Shown: positions 33,535-42,116 of the stretch, piece by piece
How the letters are laid out: the number at the start of each line of letters is the position of its first letter
Numbering within the stretch: the first letter of the stretch is position 1
From: Geothrix edaphica
GTDB lineage: Bacteria; Acidobacteriota; Holophagae; Holophagales; Holophagaceae
Assembly: GCF_030268045.1 (NCBI RefSeq)
Contig: NZ_BSDC01000003.1
Coordinates: 62,001 to 126,000 of the forward strand
Direction: 5' to 3'
DNA length: 64,000 bases
Translations under genes and position numbers: made by a program
The notes under the pieces: generated by a model
Database searches by the model: none
What the model was told of the DNA's origin: nothing
Seen by the model: the letters and a program-made list of their open reading frames with translations, nothing else

Positions 33535-34554
33535 TCACGATTGCCCCAGGGACGGGACCGGACGCACTCCGGTGGGTGCCAGGAGCGCCCCGGCCACCCA
33601 CTCCGGGGGGAGCTCCTCCAGGCACTGCCGCCGCTGGCAGGCCCGCTCCCGACAGGGCGAGCAGCTGATGCCCGTGCGCAGGACAGTGCCCGCGCCCGGG
33701 GGCAGCCCGGCCACCACCGGATCGCTGGACCCATACAGTCCCAGGGCCGGCACGCCCAGCACCACGGCCAGATGCAGCAGGCCCGTGTCCGGGGCAACCA
33801 CTTGATCCGCCTGCCGGAGCGCTGAGGCCAGCTGCCAGAACCCCAGGCGCGGCAGGGCCGGTACGCCCGTGGTCTCCGGCAGCCAGGCCCGCAGGTCCTC
33901 CTCTTCGGGTCCCAGGGACCACCGCAGGTCCCACCGGTCCTTCAGCATCCGGGCCAGGGTGATCCAGTGCCGCAGGGGCCAGCGCTTGATCGCGCCGCGC
34001 CGGGAGGCCCCGGGCACCAGGACCGCCCGGGGCTTCCCGGCCTGGCCCCAGATGGCGCCCGGGTCGGGCAGCTCGGCCGCCTGCAGGACCGGCTTGAAGC
34101 GGCCCAGCCCCTCCCTGCCCCGGCTCAGGCCGAAGGCCCCGGACAGCCCCAGGGCCTGGTCGTAGCGGGTCTGAGGGCGGAACGGCAGCGGATGGGTCTG
34201 GAGGGAGCCGGCGAACTCCTTGGTAACGCCATCTCCCCAGCGCTCCGGGATGGCGGCCAACCGCGGGATGAGGGCCGCCTTCAGGATGCCGTGGAAGTCC
34301 AGGCTGGCCTCGGCGTCCCGGACCAGGCCCGCCACACGCCGCAGCTCGGGCAGGGCCGTCAGCGGATTGGAGAGCCTCCCCCTCCGCACAATCACAGGTT
34401 CCAGCCAGGGCAGCGGCTCCAGCAGGAAGGCGTGGCGATCCTCCACCACGGCCCGGAACCGCGCCTCCGGGAAGGCCTCCCGCAGGTTCGCCCAGGCGGG
34501 CAGGACGCGGAGGATGTCACCGAGGGCGGAGAGGCGGAGCAGGACCAGATCCAT
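33535..34554 (-). CDS. Glycosyltransferase family 9 (heptosyltransferase-like)
   Basis: 339 residues. It begins LVLLRLSALGDILRVLPAWANLREAFP, the typical GT9 N-terminus. VPGASRRGAIKRWP and ADQVVAPDTGLLHLAVVLGVPALGLYGSSDP form the nucleotide-sugar-binding half. The C-terminal CSPCRERACQRRQCLEEL cysteine cluster is common in WaaC/WaaF-like enzymes. It probably transfers a heptose or related sugar to the lipopolysaccharide core. Its promoter region with the divergent acyltransferase gene is only 38 bp. Confidence 0.87.
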   Translation of the reverse strand: MDLVLLRLSALGDILRVLPAWANLREAFPEARFRAVVEDRHAFLLEPLPWLEPVIVRRGRLSNPLTALPELRRVAGLVRDAEASLDFHGILKAALIPRLAAIPERWGDGVTKEFAGSLQTHPLPFRPQTRYDQALGLSGAFGLSRGREGLGRFKPVLQAAELPDPGAIWGQAGKPRAVLVPGASRRGAIKRWPLRHWITLARMLKDRWDLRWSLGPEEEDLRAWLPETTGVPALPRLGFWQLASALRQADQVVAPDTGLLHLAVVLGVPALGLYGSSDPVVAGLPPGAGTVLRTGISCSPCRERACQRRQCLEELPPEWVAGALLAPTGVRPVPSLGQS

Positions 34555-34592
34555 GCCCCCATGCTACCTGCCGATGCCGCTAGGCTGGAGCC

Positions 34593-35414
34593 ATGAAGCC
34601 CTTCGCCAAGGATCAGTCCAAGAATCCGCCACCCGCGAACTGGCTCGACCGCCTGCTGCGCCGGTTCTCACGCATCGCCTACGGACTGGCGGTCCTGCTG
34701 ATGTACACCCTGGCCTCATCCGCGCTGGGACTGGCCCTGGCGCCCGCCCTGTGGGTCTGGCCCCTCCTGCACCGGTGGTCGATGTGGCTCCCGGGCCCCC
34801 TGCCCTGGATCCTGTCCGGCTTCGGGCTGGCCCTCTGCTTCTTCCTCTTCGGCCTGGCCCTGCTGGTGGTGATCCCCATCTACAACTGGGTGCTGCCCAC
34901 CCGCGTGAGGCCGTTCAGGGGCGGCTACTACACCATCCACGCCCTGCCCTGGTTCCTGCACAACGGCCTGTTCTACCTGGTGCGGTTCACGTTCCTGCCT
35001 TTTGTCACGCTCACGCCCTTCGGCGTCTGGTTTCTGAAGGCCATGGGCATGAAGATCGGCCGCCATGCCTTCATCAACACGGAATACATCAGCGATCCCC
35101 AGCTCATCACCATCGGGGACGACGCGGCCCTGGGCGGCAGCGTACGCATCTTCGCCCACTACGGCGGCGGCGGGAACCTCGTCATCGCCCCGGTGACCGT
35201 GGGGCATCGGGCCACCCTCGGCCTGGCCTGCTGTGTCATGGGCGATGTGATCATCGGGGACGACGCCACCATCCTGCCCGAGAGCGTGGTGCTGCCCGGG
35301 AGCCGGGTCGGGGCCGGGGAGACCTGGGGCGGCGTCCCTGCGCGGAAGATCGAGCGGGAGGAGATGGAGAAGATCAAGGCCGAAATCCGGGGAATGTCCG
35401 AAGCCCTGGGGTGA
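34593..35414 (+). CDS. Membrane-bound hexapeptide-repeat acyltransferase
   Basis: 273 residues. Two or three hydrophobic helices in the first ~140 residues (LAVLLMYTLASSALGLALAPAL, GFGLALCFFLFGLALLVVIPI) precede a left-handed beta-helix (MKIGRHAFINTEYISDPQLITIGDDAALGGSVRIFAH...VTVGHRATLGLACCVMGDVIIGDDATILPESVVLPGS). The signature resembles LpxA-like O-acyltransferases and the acyltransferase module of Pls-type proteins. It may acylate a surface sugar; the neighbouring GT9 gene supports envelope work. The acceptor is unknown. Confidence 0.8.
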   Translation: MKPFAKDQSKNPPPANWLDRLLRRFSRIAYGLAVLLMYTLASSALGLALAPALWVWPLLHRWSMWLPGPLPWILSGFGLALCFFLFGLALLVVIPIYNWVLPTRVRPFRGGYYTIHALPWFLHNGLFYLVRFTFLPFVTLTPFGVWFLKAMGMKIGRHAFINTEYISDPQLITIGDDAALGGSVRIFAHYGGGGNLVIAPVTVGHRATLGLACCVMGDVIIGDDATILPESVVLPGSRVGAGETWGGVPARKIEREEMEKIKAEIRGMSEALG

Positions 35415-35521
35415 CGAAACCTTGGGATAAGGCGACATCCGATCCTGGGACTAGTCAAGGCCGGTGGATCCCGGAACAATGGAAGTTTCCCCCCCGGGGC
35501 CTCCCCCCTTCATCTTGGGTC

Positions 35522-36406
35522 ATGCTGATGCGCACCTTCGCCCTTCTTCCCGCCCTTCTCCTTCCCGCCGCCCTGATCGCCCAGGCCCCCGCCCCCTCCC
35601 TCGGGGACCGGGTGAAGGCCGAGCGGCCTGCCGTAGACAAGCTGATGGCGGACCTCCAGTTCCCCGAGGCCCTGAAGCGGGCCGAAAGCCTGCTCCCCGC
35701 CACGAAGCCGGTGTTCGACAAGACCGACAACCAGGCGCTGGTCCAGAGCGCGGTGATCTACATGGATCTCGGCCAGGCCTACCGGATGGCGGTGGAGACC
35801 GCCGATGCCGCCGGCAGCTGGGAGAAGGCCCTGGAATACGCCAAGACCGCCAAGGCCCTGAGCGCCGAGAGCTATGCCGCGATCAAGGATCCCTTCACCC
35901 AGACGGTCACCTACTACACGCAGGCTGGGGCCCGCGCCAAGCAGGTGCTCGAGGAGAACGACGCCCACATCAAGGAACTGAAGGGCAAGAGCGTCCTCGA
36001 TGCCGGCGAGCGCCAGGAACTCGACCTGGCCATCGGCGTGGAAAAGGAATTGGTAGATGACGCCAAGTGGGTGAAGTTCTTCCAGACCTACCTGGATGTG
36101 GTCAAGCGCGAGAGCGAGGCCTACGATCCCCTGGTGAAGGTGATGGAGGACAAGCTCAAGGGCGAGGCCGACCAGGTGGCCGACTACAAGGCCGGCAAGG
36201 GCGAAAAGACCAAGTGGGTCGAAGCCGTCGTCTCCAGTCCCGCCTACCTGGAAGCCCAGGGCGACAAGGCCGGCAAGGCGCGCTTCCTTTACCGCCTGTC
36301 GGTCCTGGATCCCGAGAACAAGAAGGTCCAGCACCAGCTGGATGTCCTGTTCGGCCGGGCCTCGGCGGCTCCCGCCAAGCCCGCCAAGAAGGGAAAGAAG
36401 GGCTGA
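35522..36406 (+). CDS. Secreted helical protein, function unknown
   Basis: 294 residues (292 if the second ATG is used). Signal peptide LLPALLLPAALIAQ. The rest is charged and alpha-helical with TPR-like stretches (YMDLGQAYRMAVETADAAGSWEKALEYAKTAKA, RFLYRLSVLDPENKKVQHQLD) and a strongly basic tail (AKPAKKGKKG). No catalytic motif. The leader carries two C-runs (C7 and C6). It is followed 28 bp later by the RNase R gene. I do not recognise a named family. Confidence 0.7.
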   Translation: MLMRTFALLPALLLPAALIAQAPAPSLGDRVKAERPAVDKLMADLQFPEALKRAESLLPATKPVFDKTDNQALVQSAVIYMDLGQAYRMAVETADAAGSWEKALEYAKTAKALSAESYAAIKDPFTQTVTYYTQAGARAKQVLEENDAHIKELKGKSVLDAGERQELDLAIGVEKELVDDAKWVKFFQTYLDVVKRESEAYDPLVKVMEDKLKGEADQVADYKAGKGEKTKWVEAVVSSPAYLEAQGDKAGKARFLYRLSVLDPENKKVQHQLDVLFGRASAAPAKPAKKGKKG

Positions 36407-36434
36407 TCTCTTCCAGGGCCTGTACCCTGAGGAC

Positions 36435-38720
36435 ATGGCCCGTCGTTCCGCCCCCCGCATCCCCGTCCGCTCTCCTGCCCGCACGCCCGATCGGCGGGAA
36501 ACGCCGAAAGCCCCGCCCCCCCAGGCCGCGGGGCTTCGTCCGTACGAGACCTTCGAAGCCACCTTTTTGGGCCACCCCGAGGGCGCCGGCGGCTTCCTGA
36601 GGCTGGCCGGGGCCCGGAAGGGTCCGGGCATGGACCTGCTGGTGGACTGGCGCGACGCCCGTGGCGCCATCCACGGCGACCGCGTGATCGCCGAAGTATG
36701 CGGCGAGGGCTGGGATGGCCGCCTCAAGGCCCGGGTGCTGGAGGTCAAGGGACGGGGCGACATCCCCCTGCCCGGCACCCTCCAGCAGCAGCCCTGGGGC
36801 TGGCGCGTGGTACCCCTGGAGCCCCGCCTGCCCCAGGTCATCGCCGTGCCGCCCACAGATCTGGCCCAGGATGGCGAGCTGGTGAGCGTGCGGCTCGATC
36901 CCGATCCCGAGGCCAAGCAGCTGCGGGGCACCGTGGTGGCCCGGCTGGGGAAGAAGACCGACCTGAAGATCGAGAACAAGCTGACCGCGGCCCTCTTCAA
37001 CCTGCGCACGGACTTCCCCGAGGCCGTCATGCGCGAGCTGGCGCCCTTCCCCACGGCCATCCCCGCCGAGTGGATCCAGGGCCGGGAGGACCTGCGCGGG
37101 ACGCTTACCTGCACCGTGGATCCCCCCACGGCCAAGGACTTCGACGACGCCATCAGCCTGGAGGTGCTGCCCAGGTCCGAGGGCGGCGGCTGGCTCCTGG
37201 GCGTCCACATTGCGGACGTGAGCCACTATGTGACCGAGAACGGCCCCCTGGACGAGGAGGCCCGCCTGCGGGGCACCTCCGTCTACTTCCCGGACGAGGC
37301 CATCCCCATGATCCCGGACCGGCTCAGCGGAGACCTGTGCAGCCTCCGCGAAGGCGTGGACCGCCTCACCATGACGGCCTGGATGACGATCTCGCCCGAC
37401 CTGGAAGTCGTGGAGACGCGCCTCTCCGAGAGCGTCATCCGCAGCGCGAAGCGCCTCACCTACGACGAGGTGAAGGAGGCCTGCATCGACCTGTCCCCGC
37501 GGAAGCGTGCGGAGCTGGGGGAGCCCCTCTGCGCCCTGCTGGACGAGTCCCTGGTGCTGTCGCGCCGCCTCACGGAGATCCGCCTGGGCCGGGGCGCCCT
37601 GAACCTGGACACCGAGGAGGCCGAGTTCATCTTCGATGCCGAGGGCCGTCCCGTGGATGCCCGCCGCTACCCGCGCCACGACGCCCACCGCATGATCGAG
37701 GAGTTCATGCTGCTGGCCAACGAGACCGTGGCCCAGTTCTTCACGCGGAAGAAGATCCCCACGATCTACCGCATCCACGACGAGCCGGATCCCCTGAAGC
37801 TGGAGATCTTCGCGGAAGTCGCCCGCACCTTCGGCCTGCTCAAGCCCAAGGAAGTGCCCACGCCCGAGCACCTCAACGCCATGCTCGACAAGATCCGGGG
37901 CGGCCCCCTGGAGGCCATGATCAACACCCTCCTGCTGCGCAGCCTCAAGCGGGCCGAGTACAGCGCGGAGAACATCGGCCACGCGGGCCTGGCCCTCCAG
38001 GACTACCTGCACTTCACCAGCCCCATCCGGCGCTACCCGGATCTCGTCGTCCACCGCTATCTGAGGAAGGTCCTGCGAGGCGAGCGCCTGCCCGAGGCCC
38101 TGCAGAGCCACCTGGCCGTGCTGGCCAAGGGCGCCAGCGACGCCGAGCAGAAGGCCACGGAGGCCGAGCGCGAGAACGACAAGTGGAAGGCCTGCCTCCT
38201 GATGAAAGACCGCATCGGCCAGCGCTTCCAGGGCCGCATCCAGGGTTTCTCCGCCAAGGTGGTGTTTATCACGCTCGACGCCCCCTTCGTGGAGGTGGGC
38301 GTGCCCCTGGCGGCTCTGGGGGGCAACTTCTGGATCGACGAGCACCGCACCCAGGCCACCGGCCTGCGCGGCACCGTGGTGCTCACCATCGGCGATGCCG
38401 TGGCGGTGGAGATCACCGCCGTGGACGAGGACCTGCGCCGCATCAGCGCCTGGGTTACGGAAGTGAAGGCGCAGGATGCCCACGGGAAGGTGTTCCATTT
38501 CGTGCCCACCCTCGCCGCGCCGGCCATGCTGCGGGAAGGCGACCTGGAGAAGCCCCGGCTGGGCCGCTCCCAGACCCAGGAGACCCGGAGTCGGCGCGAG
38601 GCTGCTCCCAAGGGCCGCCCGCCGAAGAAGGCCCGCGAAACGGCCGGGAAGCGCCGCGAGGCCAGTCCCAAGCCCCCGAAAGGCACTGTCCGGGGCACCG
38701 GCAAGCGGAAGGGCCGATGA
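36435..38720 (+). CDS. rnr: Ribonuclease R (RNB-family exoribonuclease)
   Basis: 761 residues. ATG with TGAGGAC upstream. Cold-shock-like N-terminal segment, then the RNB catalytic domain with DPPTAKDFDDAIS (metal-binding Asp cluster), HIADVSHYV, RGTSVYFPD, DRLSGDLCSL, and SPIRRYPDLVVHR. An S1 domain follows (GRIQGFSAKVVFITLDAPFVEVGV), then a Lys/Arg-rich tail. It degrades structured RNA 3' to 5' in the cytoplasm. Its stop overlaps ruvC (ATGA). Confidence 0.95.
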   Translation: MARRSAPRIPVRSPARTPDRRETPKAPPPQAAGLRPYETFEATFLGHPEGAGGFLRLAGARKGPGMDLLVDWRDARGAIHGDRVIAEVCGEGWDGRLKARVLEVKGRGDIPLPGTLQQQPWGWRVVPLEPRLPQVIAVPPTDLAQDGELVSVRLDPDPEAKQLRGTVVARLGKKTDLKIENKLTAALFNLRTDFPEAVMRELAPFPTAIPAEWIQGREDLRGTLTCTVDPPTAKDFDDAISLEVLPRSEGGGWLLGVHIADVSHYVTENGPLDEEARLRGTSVYFPDEAIPMIPDRLSGDLCSLREGVDRLTMTAWMTISPDLEVVETRLSESVIRSAKRLTYDEVKEACIDLSPRKRAELGEPLCALLDESLVLSRRLTEIRLGRGALNLDTEEAEFIFDAEGRPVDARRYPRHDAHRMIEEFMLLANETVAQFFTRKKIPTIYRIHDEPDPLKLEIFAEVARTFGLLKPKEVPTPEHLNAMLDKIRGGPLEAMINTLLLRSLKRAEYSAENIGHAGLALQDYLHFTSPIRRYPDLVVHRYLRKVLRGERLPEALQSHLAVLAKGASDAEQKATEAERENDKWKACLLMKDRIGQRFQGRIQGFSAKVVFITLDAPFVEVGVPLAALGGNFWIDEHRTQATGLRGTVVLTIGDAVAVEITAVDEDLRRISAWVTEVKAQDAHGKVFHFVPTLAAPAMLREGDLEKPRLGRSQTQETRSRREAAPKGRPPKKARETAGKRREASPKPPKGTVRGTGKRKGR

Positions 38721-39211
38721 TCGTCGCGCCCTCGCCCGTGCGCTGCCTGGGTGTGGATCCGGGCTCCCTGGCCTGCGGCTGGGCCGTGGTGGAGCGGTTC
38801 GGCTCCCGGATGACGCTGGTGGAGGCCGGCGTCATCCGCAATCCCCGCGGGGCCGACTTCGATCAGCGGGCCCTCTGCATCCATGAGCGGCTGTCCGAGG
38901 CCATCGCCGCCCATGCACCGGGCTTCATGGCCGTGGAATCGCCCTTTGTGGAGAAGAACGCCGCCACCGCCCTGAAGCTGGGCCAGATCCGCGGCGGCAT
39001 CCTGCTCACGGCGGCCCTCCACGGCCTGCCTGTGGGGGACTACAACCCCATGCAGGTGAAGAAGGCCGTCAGCGGCTACGGCTGGGCCGACAAGCACCAG
39101 GTGGGGAAGATGGTGATGACCCTGCTGAACTTGAAGGAGCCCCTGGCGGTGGATGCGGCCGATGCTGCGGCCGTGGCCATCGGTCATCTTCTGGCCTCCC
39201 GGCGGGCCTGA
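38717..39211 (+). CDS. ruvC: Crossover junction endodeoxyribonuclease RuvC
   Basis: 164 residues. RNase H-like fold with LGVDPGSLACGWAVVE (first catalytic Asp), AVESPFVEKNAATALKLGQIRG (Glu) and DAADAAAVAIGH (Asp pair). It cleaves Holliday junctions with RuvAB. ruvA and ruvB are not in this window. It overlaps the RNase R stop by four bases. Confidence 0.95.
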   Translation: MIVAPSPVRCLGVDPGSLACGWAVVERFGSRMTLVEAGVIRNPRGADFDQRALCIHERLSEAIAAHAPGFMAVESPFVEKNAATALKLGQIRGGILLTAALHGLPVGDYNPMQVKKAVSGYGWADKHQVGKMVMTLLNLKEPLAVDAADAAAVAIGHLLASRRA

Positions 39212-39260
39212 TCCGCTCCATGTACGACCTGAAGGTCATGTTTTTCAAGGCCTTGATAAA

Positions 39261-39281
39261 TTGTCACGCGATTCATGACAA
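39261..39281. promoter_or_regulatory. Inverted repeat upstream of a small gene
   Basis: TTGTCA-N9-TGACAA perfect dyad in an AT-rich, 167-bp gap after ruvC. Possible operator. Confidence 0.35.
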
Positions 39282-39307
39282 AAAAACACGTAACTCATGA
39301 CATTTCT

Positions 39308-39323
39308 TGTGATGTCCATCACT
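39308..39323. promoter_or_regulatory. CRP-like box upstream of a 66-aa gene
   Basis: TGTGA-TGTCCA-TCACT. Sixteen bases, CTTGTGATGTCCATCA, recur exactly in reverse orientation at 26665-26680, in the NHL divergent promoter. Confidence 0.5.
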
Positions 39324-39378
39324 AGCATTGGTGATCATCAAAGACGATGATGATGTCCAGCAAGCAAGTGGAGCGGCC

Positions 39379-39579
39379 ATGCACATGGATACCAGCGTTC
39401 GACAGCACAACCCGGCCTTCTGGACCACCGCCGAGCGGCTGCACGAAGTCTTCAACCAGCTGGAGCGCCAGATGAGCGCCTCCCCGCGCGGTCTCGCCGT
39501 CCTCCGGCAGGTCCAGGCGCTCGAGGCCGAGCTCGAGGCCGAGGTCATGCACCGCAGTCACCGGACCTTCGCGGCCTGA
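39379..39579 (+). CDS. 66-residue protein of unknown function
   Basis: ATG with GTGGAG site. The protein is soluble and helical (TTAERLHEVFNQLERQ, GLAVLRQVQALEAELEAEVM), with no signal peptide or Cys. It has its own regulatory region and terminator. I do not recognise it. The shared CRP-like box with the cytochrome locus makes it a candidate member of the same regulon. Confidence 0.6.
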   Translation: MHMDTSVRQHNPAFWTTAERLHEVFNQLERQMSASPRGLAVLRQVQALEAELEAEVMHRSHRTFAA

Positions 39580-39591
39580 GCCCGGTTCCTG

Positions 39592-39626
39592 CGCAGAACG
39601 GCCCGGCGATGCCGGGCCGTTCTGCG
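39592..39626. terminator. Bidirectional hairpin terminator
   Basis: A perfect 16-bp stem (CGCAGAACGGCCCGGC and its complement) with a GAT loop between convergent genes. Confidence 0.85.
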
Positions 39627-39637
39627 TACGGAGCAGC

Positions 39638-41380
39638 TCAGGGTTTGGGAGGCTCCATCCGGAAGGCGAAGGTCTTCCAGGGGGCATCCAGCAGCACCCG
39701 GGTCTCGCCACGCCAGCCGGTGCCGGGATCCTCGCCGCGGATCAACAGGCTCGCACCGGCTTTGGAGGCATCCACCAGGACCCTGGGCCTGAACTCCGTC
39801 CAGGGTCCCACGGTGTAGGTCCCATCCTGGCGCCTCTCCCCGATCTGGACGGTGCCCAACACTCCGGCGCCGTCCGCGGGCAGCAGGTCCAGCTTCAGGT
39901 TGCCGCGACCGCTCACGCGGAGCTGCAGCGTGATCCGGCCGCCGCTTCCCCGCCGGAGCACACCCTGGATTTCACCCTCTGCCAGCGATGTCTCCGGCTG
40001 GACGGCCTTCGCCGCCAGCACGCCCAGCACCATCTCCCGGTAGCGGGTCGCCTCTTCGGTGATGCGCCCCTCGTCCAGGGCCTTCTCGCCGCAGTTGTAG
40101 GCCGCCACGGCCTTCTGGACGTCCCCATGGTAGCGGTCCAGCAGGAAGCGCAGGTATTTCGCCCCCGCCGCCATGACCTGGGCGGGATCGTCCAGATCCT
40201 TCGCGCCATAGGTCCGGGCCGTCCCGGGCATGACCTGGAGCAGCCCCGTGGCGCCCATGGGGCTCCTGGCCGCGGTGTTGAAGCCGCTCTCCACCCAGGC
40301 CATGCTGCGGAGCAGCTGGGGGTCCAGGCCCTCCTGGGCCGCCAGGGCGTCCAGCTTCGCCACCACCTCGGCGGGCGCGCCGATGGGAGGGGGTTCCGGG
40401 GCCGCCGCGCGCAGGGCCAGGACCAGGCAGGGGGCCAGCAGGAGGGTCAGGAAGCTCCAGGAAGAGCCGCCGACGGGCCTGGGGGAGAGCAGACGTTCGA
40501 TGCGGGTGAGCAAGTGTCCTCCTCGGGCCGCGAGGGCCGGGAACAACGGGTGGGGGAGGGTGCGCTGGAGATCGTCCAGCGCGTTGAGGGCCAGCGCCAG
40601 GCGGCGTGGATCACCAAGCCCCTGGGCCGCCAGGTCATCGGCCAGTTCCTCGCGCTCGGCCCGGATCCTGGCCGAGAGCCACCAGACGGCGGGATGGAAG
40701 AAGAGCAGGGTCTCGGCCAGGCTCTGGAGGAGGTTGTACAGGTGGTCCTGCCGCCGCACATGGGCCAGCTCGTGGGCCAGGAGCGCCTCCAGGTAGCCAA
40801 GGGGCAGGCTGGTGAGCAGGGCCGCGGGGACCAGCACCACAGGCTTCCAGAGCCCGAGGACCATGGGCGTGTCGCCCTGCCCCGCCAGGAGCAGACGGAT
40901 CGGCCACGGGATCCCCATGCGCCGGGTGAGGGCCTCCAGCCGCTCCTGCCACTCGCCCGGCGCGGAAACCGCCTGGCGCCGCCACTTCAGGCTGAGGGCG
41001 TAGCCTCCGCCGAGGCGCAGGGCCATGAGGCTGGCCCCCAGGGCCCAGAGGGCCACCAGGAGCGGCAGGCGGGGCTGCAGGGAGGCCTCCAGCCGGACCA
41101 GCAGCGGCCTGGACGGGGGATTCCGGAGCGGGGTGGCGGATGCCGCCTGGGCCAGGTCCATGGTTGCGGCCTGCCCGTACTCAGCCGGCGCGGGGCGATG
41201 GAAGCGCCAGCCTGTGGCGACGGGCAGCACCAGGCAGAGGAGCAGGACCAGGCCATTCAGCCGGTGCCGGGCCCGGCCGTGGAGGGCGGCCCCGCCCACG
41301 GCCGCCAGCGCGACGAGCAGGCAGCCCTGCCAGAGCGCGTGGACAAGGGCCCAGCCGAGGATCTGGACGAAGGCCTCCAT
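39638..41380 (-). CDS. M56 (BlaR1-like) metalloprotease fused to lytic transglycosylase
   Basis: 580 residues. The N-terminal ~340 residues are a BlaR1/MecR1-type membrane zinc protease: several helices, then LLAHELAHVRRQDHLYN (HEXXH) and the downstream EREELADDLA Glu ligand. Instead of the usual penicillin-binding sensor, residues ~345-465 form a Slt-type transglycosylase domain: GLDPQLLRSMAWVESGFN (catalytic Glu), SPMGATGLLQVMPGTARTYG, AGAKYLRFLLDRYHGDVQKAVAAYNCG. A ~110-residue beta domain ends it. The gene is coupled to the BlaI repressor by a TGATG overlap. Role inferred: sensing and responding to peptidoglycan damage. Confidence 0.87.
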   Translation of the reverse strand: MEAFVQILGWALVHALWQGCLLVALAAVGGAALHGRARHRLNGLVLLLCLVLPVATGWRFHRPAPAEYGQAATMDLAQAASATPLRNPPSRPLLVRLEASLQPRLPLLVALWALGASLMALRLGGGYALSLKWRRQAVSAPGEWQERLEALTRRMGIPWPIRLLLAGQGDTPMVLGLWKPVVLVPAALLTSLPLGYLEALLAHELAHVRRQDHLYNLLQSLAETLLFFHPAVWWLSARIRAEREELADDLAAQGLGDPRRLALALNALDDLQRTLPHPLFPALAARGGHLLTRIERLLSPRPVGGSSWSFLTLLLAPCLVLALRAAAPEPPPIGAPAEVVAKLDALAAQEGLDPQLLRSMAWVESGFNTAARSPMGATGLLQVMPGTARTYGAKDLDDPAQVMAAGAKYLRFLLDRYHGDVQKAVAAYNCGEKALDEGRITEEATRYREMVLGVLAAKAVQPETSLAEGEIQGVLRRGSGGRITLQLRVSGRGNLKLDLLPADGAGVLGTVQIGERRQDGTYTVGPWTEFRPRVLVDASKAGASLLIRGEDPGTGWRGETRVLLDAPWKTFAFRMEPPKP

Positions 41381-41751
41381 CAGTCCTCCCCGCCCAGCAC
41401 CTCGCGGATGCGGGCCTTCTCTTCGGGGCTGACCGCGCCGGACCGGAGGGCCGCGAGCACCAGCGCCCCGGCGGAGCCCCCGAAGAGGCGCTCGGTCAGG
41501 TCCGTCACCAGGCCGCCCTCCATGGCCGCGCGGCTGTGGGCCGGGGCATAGACATGACTGCGCTGCCCCTCGTCACGGGTCACCAACCCTTTGTCCAGCA
41601 TCACCTGGAGCATCCGCAGCACCCCGGTATAGGCGTAAGCCTCCCGGCGGTTCAGGCAGGCATGGACCTCCTTCACGGTGGAGGGCCCCAGGTCCCAGAG
41701 GACCCGCAGGAACTTGAGCTCCACGTCCGTCGGCTTGAGGGGGCGTTTCAT
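41380..41751 (-). CDS. BlaI/MecI-family transcriptional repressor
   Basis: 123 residues. Winged helix: LKPTDVELKFLRVLWDLGPSTVKEV, AYTGVLRMLQVMLDKGLVTRDEGQRSHVYAP. A C-terminal dimerisation region follows, of the kind cut or released when the partner BlaR1 protease is activated. A strong dyad stands directly upstream. It probably represses its own operon with the M56-transglycosylase gene. Confidence 0.93.
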   Translation of the reverse strand: MKRPLKPTDVELKFLRVLWDLGPSTVKEVHACLNRREAYAYTGVLRMLQVMLDKGLVTRDEGQRSHVYAPAHSRAAMEGGLVTDLTERLFGGSAGALVLAALRSGAVSPEEKARIREVLGGED

Positions 41752-41760
41752 GAGAGTCCT

Positions 41761-41788
41761 ACACAAGATGGTGTAGACCATTTTGTGT
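41761..41788. promoter_or_regulatory. BlaI-type operator
   Basis: ACACAAGATGGT-GTAG-ACCATTTTGTGT: 12-bp arms matching at 11 positions, ten bases upstream of the repressor ATG. Contains the ACA...TGT core typical of BlaI/MecI sites. Confidence 0.75.
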
Positions 41789-41789
41789 A

Positions 41790-42116
41790 GATTCACTCCA
41801 TTGTCAAGAGGCCCCCCTGGGGATTGAATGCCGACGACCCAGGGGAAGTGCAAAGCCCGGTTCTGCCGGGCTTGCACACGGGGGCCCGGGGGTGTTCGCG
41901 TAGCGAGCCCATAGATCCCTGCAACGCATGCGTTGCGGGGGGAACCCCCGGACAACGAAAGGGCACCCCGAAGGGTGCCCAAGTGTCTCGGCCGCTTGGA
42001 TCATGGGCCGGAAGGGGCTGGCGTAAACGGTCGCCCCGAGGGAGGAAAGAGGGTCTCTTCCCGCCCCCAGGCTACGTCGCGCGCGAACCCCCTCAAGGGG
42101 AAATTCTGTCCTGGCG
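41790..42116. other. Structured intergenic region, no gene seen
   Basis: 327 bases without a credible frame but full of hairpins. Examples are AAGCCCGG-TTCTG-CCGGGCTT with extended arms (41849-41877), the 16-bp palindrome GCAACGCATGCGTTGC (41921-41936), and GGGCACCC-CGAA-GGGTGCCC (41961-41980). On the minus strand the last has an extra-stable UUCG loop and could end malic enzyme transcription. A non-coding RNA or a folded repeat remnant is possible. No match to tmRNA, SRP RNA or RNase P cores was seen. Confidence 0.45.

Noticed and set aside
41790-42116. tmRNA, RNase P RNA or SRP RNA in the malic enzyme downstream gap
   Set aside because: None of the conserved core sequences of these RNAs could be found; only generic hairpins are present.
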